Shown here in pieces: positions 5,607 through 7,916 of a stretch of DNA of 7,916 nt. The notes under the pieces were generated by a model. It saw only the letters and a program-made list of their open reading frames with translations, ran no database searches and was not told the origin of the DNA. Position 1 is the first letter of the stretch; each line of letters opens with the position of its first letter. The DNA is from Candidatus Levyibacteriota bacterium (lineage in GTDB: Bacteria > Patescibacteriota > Microgenomatia > Levybacterales > UBA12049): assembly GCA_018061205.1 (NCBI GenBank), contig JAGOUP010000026.1, forward strand, positions 1-7,916. Reading direction: 5' to 3'. The translations under genes were made by a program, and so were the position numbers.

Positions 5607-5651
5607 AATAAAGTGAGTATCAAAGAAACAATTTTTACTGTACTTCATTTT

Positions 5652-5855
5652 ATGAAAGAAACAATTATTAATCATGTTGCGAAACTACGTTTACAATTTG
5701 GGTATACCCAAGAAGATCTCGCACAAACTATTGGGGTGACAAGACAAACAATTATCGCCATTGAAAAAGGGAACTATACGCCATCGGTATTACTTGCACT
5801 AAAATTATCACAGTGTTTTAAAAAACCAGTTGAGGAGGTATTTTCATTCAAATGA
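5652..5855 (+). CDS. Small Cro/CI (XRE)-family transcriptional regulator
   Basis: From ATG 5652 this is a 67-residue protein made almost only of a helix-turn-helix domain: KLRLQFGYTQEDLAQTIGVT (11-30) and RQTIIAIEKGNYTPSVLLAL (31-50), ending PVEEVFSFK. It matches the short YozG-like group of XRE regulators, usually 65-70 residues, which often sit beside a small membrane protein gene. An in-frame GTG at 5613 would add 13 residues; it lies exactly 7 bases after the -10, so a leaderless GTG start is possible. ATG 5652 is chosen on family length, but it has no Shine-Dalgarno sequence and a leader of about 40 bases. The stop overlaps the next gene as ATGA. It probably represses its own module; the signal is not visible, as the protein has no ligand-binding domain. 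Confidence 0.85.
   Translation: MKETIINHVAKLRLQFGYTQEDLAQTIGVTRQTIIAIEKGNYTPSVLLALKLSQCFKKPVEEVFSFK
5833..5838 (+). promoter_or_regulatory. Possible ribosome binding site of the membrane protein gene
   Basis: AGGAGG lies inside the end of the regulator gene, 13 bases before the ATG at 5852. The motif is strong but the spacing is longer than ideal, and it also encodes part of VEEV, so chance is possible. Together with the ATGA overlap it suggests coupled translation. Confidence 0.4.
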
Positions 5856-6205
5856 AAAGCGAGTTATTATTATCATCAGTTATTCTATTATTACTTCTTA
5901 TCTTTTTAAATCCTCTGAATATCTTTATGCCGCCGACTATCGTTATGGTACTCGTTCTTATTCTTCTTATCCTTTTTAGTATTTTTGGAGCACTTGTTTG
6001 GAAAGAAAAACCCCATGATGAACGAGAAGTTCTCCTTTCTCAAAAAGCAGGAAGAGTAGCATTTCTGACAGGAATGACAGTATTAGTTATCGGTATTACA
6101 TATCAGGAATATCATCACACGTTAGATCCTTGGCTGATTTATGCGCTTGTTGCTATGATTTTAGGGAAGGTCATTGGTTATTGGCATGCACAAAATAATG
6201 GGTGA
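5852..6205 (+). CDS. Four-helix membrane protein paired with an XRE regulator (DUF2178-like)
   Basis: The 117 residues form four likely membrane segments (about 4-20, 28-50, 67-84 and 93-111). Between the second and third is the charged segment KEKPHDEREVLLSQKAG (51-67). A D-E-R motif followed by a lysine-alanine helix is what I recall for DUF2178-type small membrane proteins, which are often found beside short XRE regulators; this assignment is from memory and tentative. Histidines cluster at 88-89 (YHHT) and at 112. No enzyme motif is visible and no function can be given. The gene overlaps the regulator by 4 bases (ATGA) and ends 16 bases before the thioredoxin gene, so all three are probably co-transcribed. 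Confidence 0.85.
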   Translation: MKSELLLSSVILLLLLIFLNPLNIFMPPTIVMVLVLILLILFSIFGALVWKEKPHDEREVLLSQKAGRVAFLTGMTVLVIGITYQEYHHTLDPWLIYALVAMILGKVIGYWHAQNNG

Positions 6206-6206
6206 A

Positions 6207-6215
6207 AGGGGGTGA
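6207..6215 (+). promoter_or_regulatory. Strong Shine-Dalgarno sequence of the thioredoxin gene
   Basis: AGGGGGTGA precedes the ATG at 6222 by 6 bases and differs by one base from the ideal GGAGGTGA. It is the best ribosome binding site in the window; the other clear starts here have little or none. It fixes the start of the thioredoxin gene. Confidence 0.7.
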
Positions 6216-6221
6216 GTATAT

Positions 6222-6809
6222 ATGAATAAAAATATTATTATTGCAATTGCTATCGTTGTTCTTCTTGTTGGTGGAGGGTTTTATATTGTAAATCAACAAT
6301 CACAAAATACTGCTATGGAAGCAGAAAAAATGATGAAAGTAGAAACAAAGGGCAAAGATACAGCAATGATGGAGAAACAGGAGACCAAAGAAGGTGATGC
6401 AATGATGGGAGAAAAAAAAGAAGGAATGATGACTGGATATACCGGAACAGTCCTTGCAGGGAAGTCTGCGCCATATATCGAGTTTAATAAAGCGGATTAT
6501 GATAAAGCATTGTCTGATGGAAAAGTTATCTTTTTGGAGTTTTATGCAAACTGGTGTCCTGTTTGTCGAGCACAAGAGCCAAAACTTTTTGAGGGATTTG
6601 ACGCTTTGACAAATGATAATGTTGTTGGTTTCCGGGTAAACTACAACGATGATCAAACAGATGATATGGAGAAACAGTTAGCAAAAGATTTTGGAGTGAC
6701 ATATCAACATACCCATGTCATACTCAAAGATGGAAAGGTAGTTTCTAAATCAAATGATGATTTAGACAAAGAGAGTTTTGTAACTCTAGTTCAGAACACA
6801 ACAAAGTAG
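6222..6809 (+). CDS. Membrane-anchored thioredoxin-fold protein (WCPVC) with Met-rich linker
   Basis: The 195 residues begin with a membrane anchor (4-23), followed by a hydrophilic linker rich in methionine, lysine and glutamate (about 30-72) with repeated AMM/GMM blocks, and a thioredoxin domain (about 80-192). The redox motif is WCPVC (111-115) in FLEFYANWCPVCR, so the protein can take part in thiol-disulfide exchange, presumably outside the membrane. The cis-proline opposite the active site, normally I-P-T, appears to be replaced by His163 (YQHTH, 161-165), which may alter substrate release or bind metal. The gene lies just before a DipZ-like electron transporter, the kind of membrane protein that reduces such surface thioredoxins. 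Whether it acts as a reductase, an oxidase or in repair of sulfenylated proteins cannot be decided from sequence. Confidence 0.93.
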   Translation: MNKNIIIAIAIVVLLVGGGFYIVNQQSQNTAMEAEKMMKVETKGKDTAMMEKQETKEGDAMMGEKKEGMMTGYTGTVLAGKSAPYIEFNKADYDKALSDGKVIFLEFYANWCPVCRAQEPKLFEGFDALTNDNVVGFRVNYNDDQTDDMEKQLAKDFGVTYQHTHVILKDGKVVSKSNDDLDKESFVTLVQNTTK

Positions 6810-6874
6810 ACTATATTGCTTTGTTGCTGTATTGTTAAATAGGTATTATTTAGCAATATAGCAATGTAACAATA
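6799..6874. other. Long hairpin with a mutually exclusive alternative, between thioredoxin and dipZ
   Basis: Arms 6814-6841 and 6847-6874 pair over 28 positions: 22 Watson-Crick, 4 G-U and 2 mismatches, with a 5-base loop (GGTAT). A second perfect 8-base-pair stem, CAACAAAG (6799-6806) with CTTTGTTG (6819-6826), uses part of the left arm and would exclude the long hairpin's base. The first arm of the alternative stem covers the last codons of the thioredoxin gene. Only four T residues follow downstream (6881-6884), so this is at best a weak terminator. It may instead tune dipZ expression, protect an mRNA end, or be a small repeat element. Confidence 0.6.
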
Positions 6875-6889
6875 GAACAATTTTAGATT

Positions 6890-7916
6890 ATGACAATACT
6901 TTTATTTTTTGCATTCGTTTCAGGACTCATTACTATTTTCGCTCCGTGTATTTGGCCGCTACTTCCTATTATTTTATCTTCTACAGCAACAGGAGGTCAT
7001 AAAAAACCACTTGGTATCACCCTCGGTATCATGATTAGTTTTGCACTCTTTACCTTGACGATTTCCTATATCGTACGCATCATTCCTTTTGACCCAAATG
7101 CACTTCGATTATTTGCTGTTGTGGTCATAGGGTTTTTGGGTATTACGTTGGTAGTACCAAAACTGTCACAACTATTGGAGGGATATGTCAGTAGGCTGAG
7201 TGGGATGTTTGGGGGCGCAAATGATCCCAGTCGTACAGGATTTTGGGGAGGGTTGATTACAGGATTGGCATTAGGATTAGTGTGGACTCCTTGTGCAGGA
7301 CCAATTTTAGCAACCATTGCGACACTGGCAGCTACCACAGCAGTCAATGCACAAGTAGTTTTGGTTACTGTTGTCTATGTTATTGGTGTTGGTATTCCAT
7401 TATTTCTTTTTGCAACACTCGGACGAGTTCTTTTTACAAAAAGCAGGGTAGTATCACAGTATACTGGCAGAATCCAACAAGTATTTGGCGTTATCATGAT
7501 TTTGACAGCACTAGCGATTTATACAAATTATGACAAAACACTGCAGGCGAAGTTGCTGGATGCCTTCCCTTCTTACAGCAACTTCGTGGTTGGTTTGGAG
7601 AGTAACGATGCAGTAAAAAATGAGTTGGATAAGCTAAAGGGACAAAAAGGCGAAGGAGCAAAAAATGATGCAGTATTTGAATTGTTCCCAAGTACTGATG
7701 AAGAAAAGATTTTTAATACCAATGCAAAAGCACCTGAATTTACTGGTATTACCAAATGGCTTAACCCTGAAAAAACACATACGTTAGAAAGTCTCAAAGG
7801 GAAAGTCGTCTTGGTCGATTTTTGGACATATACCTGTATCAATTGTATTCGCACATTACCATTTGTGACTAGCTGGTATGACAAATATAAAGATGATGGG
7901 CTTGTAGTGATTGGTG
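6890..7916 (+). CDS. dipZ: DipZ-like CcdA-thioredoxin fusion protein, 3' end cut by the window
   Basis: 342 residues are visible and the reading frame is open at the right edge. Residues 1-213 are a CcdA/DsbD-type membrane domain with about six helices and the paired cysteines Cys20 (FAPCIWPLLP) and Cys135 (VWTPCAGPIL) that pass electrons across the membrane. A charged linker (about 214-275) leads to a TlpA-like thioredoxin domain with DFWTYTCINCIRTLP (310-324), whose redox pair is Cys316 and Cys319. The WTYTCINC form and the domain order match the DipZ family known from mycobacteria. DipZ proteins take reducing power from cytoplasmic thioredoxin and deliver it to an extracytoplasmic domain, for cytochrome c maturation or general thiol reduction. 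An in-frame TAG at 6884-6886 excludes an earlier start. The neighbouring WCPVC protein is a natural partner. A further C-terminal domain may lie beyond the window. Confidence 0.94.
   Translation, partial: MTILLFFAFVSGLITIFAPCIWPLLPIILSSTATGGHKKPLGITLGIMISFALFTLTISYIVRIIPFDPNALRLFAVVVIGFLGITLVVPKLSQLLEGYVSRLSGMFGGANDPSRTGFWGGLITGLALGLVWTPCAGPILATIATLAATTAVNAQVVLVTVVYVIGVGIPLFLFATLGRVLFTKSRVVSQYTGRIQQVFGVIMILTALAIYTNYDKTLQAKLLDAFPSYSNFVVGLESNDAVKNELDKLKGQKGEGAKNDAVFELFPSTDEEKIFNTNAKAPEFTGITKWLNPEKTHTLESLKGKVVLVDFWTYTCINCIRTLPFVTSWYDKYKDDGLVVIG

Noticed and set aside
5853..5855. Recoding of TGA as glycine, as in some CPR groups
   Set aside because: TGA ends the regulator and the small membrane protein exactly at gene junctions with normal overlap and spacing; no gene needs read-through.
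1..7916. CRISPR arrays, tRNA or rRNA genes, insertion sequences, phage genes
   Set aside because: No regularly spaced repeats, no tRNA-like or rRNA-like segment, and no transposase or integrase gene was seen on either strand.

Overview
The window looks like a piece of a streamlined, AT-rich bacterial chromosome, most likely from the Candidate Phyla Radiation (Patescibacteria, perhaps a Microgenomates-like lineage). This rests on compact operons, start codons that mostly lack a Shine-Dalgarno sequence, hairpin repeats lying inside and between genes, an rpsF-ssb-rpsR cluster with no rplI after it, and a methionine-rich surface thioredoxin. It is an inference from style and gene content; nothing seen here fixes the taxon. 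TGA serves as a normal stop in the gene layout, so the UGA-to-glycine recoding of some CPR groups does not apply.

Layout: (1) 1-74 is a gene edge that cannot be resolved. (2) 75-696, minus strand: an ArsR-type repressor followed by a single-domain rhodanese, with a perfect inverted-repeat operator inside the promoter (703-730). Together they suggest a small sulfide/persulfide or other sulfur-stress response. (3) 773-2979, plus strand: housekeeping genes, namely the translation-associated ATPase YchF, then ribosomal protein bS6, single-strand DNA-binding protein and ribosomal protein bS18. (4) 2980-3108: a cluster of small hairpin repeats that runs into a promoter. (5) 3109-5557: two membrane-anchored extracytoplasmic proteases, a C-terminal processing peptidase (S41) and an HtrA-type serine protease (S1C), 7 bases apart. 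(6) 5578 to the right edge: a module with its own promoter, holding a small Cro/CI-type regulator, a four-helix membrane protein overlapping it by 4 bases, a membrane-anchored thioredoxin (WCPVC), a long hairpin, and a DipZ-like fusion of a CcdA electron-transfer domain with a TlpA-type thioredoxin domain, cut by the window end.

Regions 5 and 6 together form an envelope protein quality-control set: two proteases for misfolded or processed proteins, and a thiol-disulfide relay that would carry reducing power from cytoplasmic thioredoxin across the membrane. Three observations stand out. Recognisable promoters lie so close to start codons that transcripts should be leaderless or nearly so. A family of 26-base hairpin repeats with paired stem substitutions has a copy inside ychF, and another repeat-like hairpin lies inside ssb. 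Several proteins lack residues normally key to their family: the flexible-loop histidine of YchF, the cis-proline of thioredoxin, and the second cysteine of a BigR/SqrR-like repressor.
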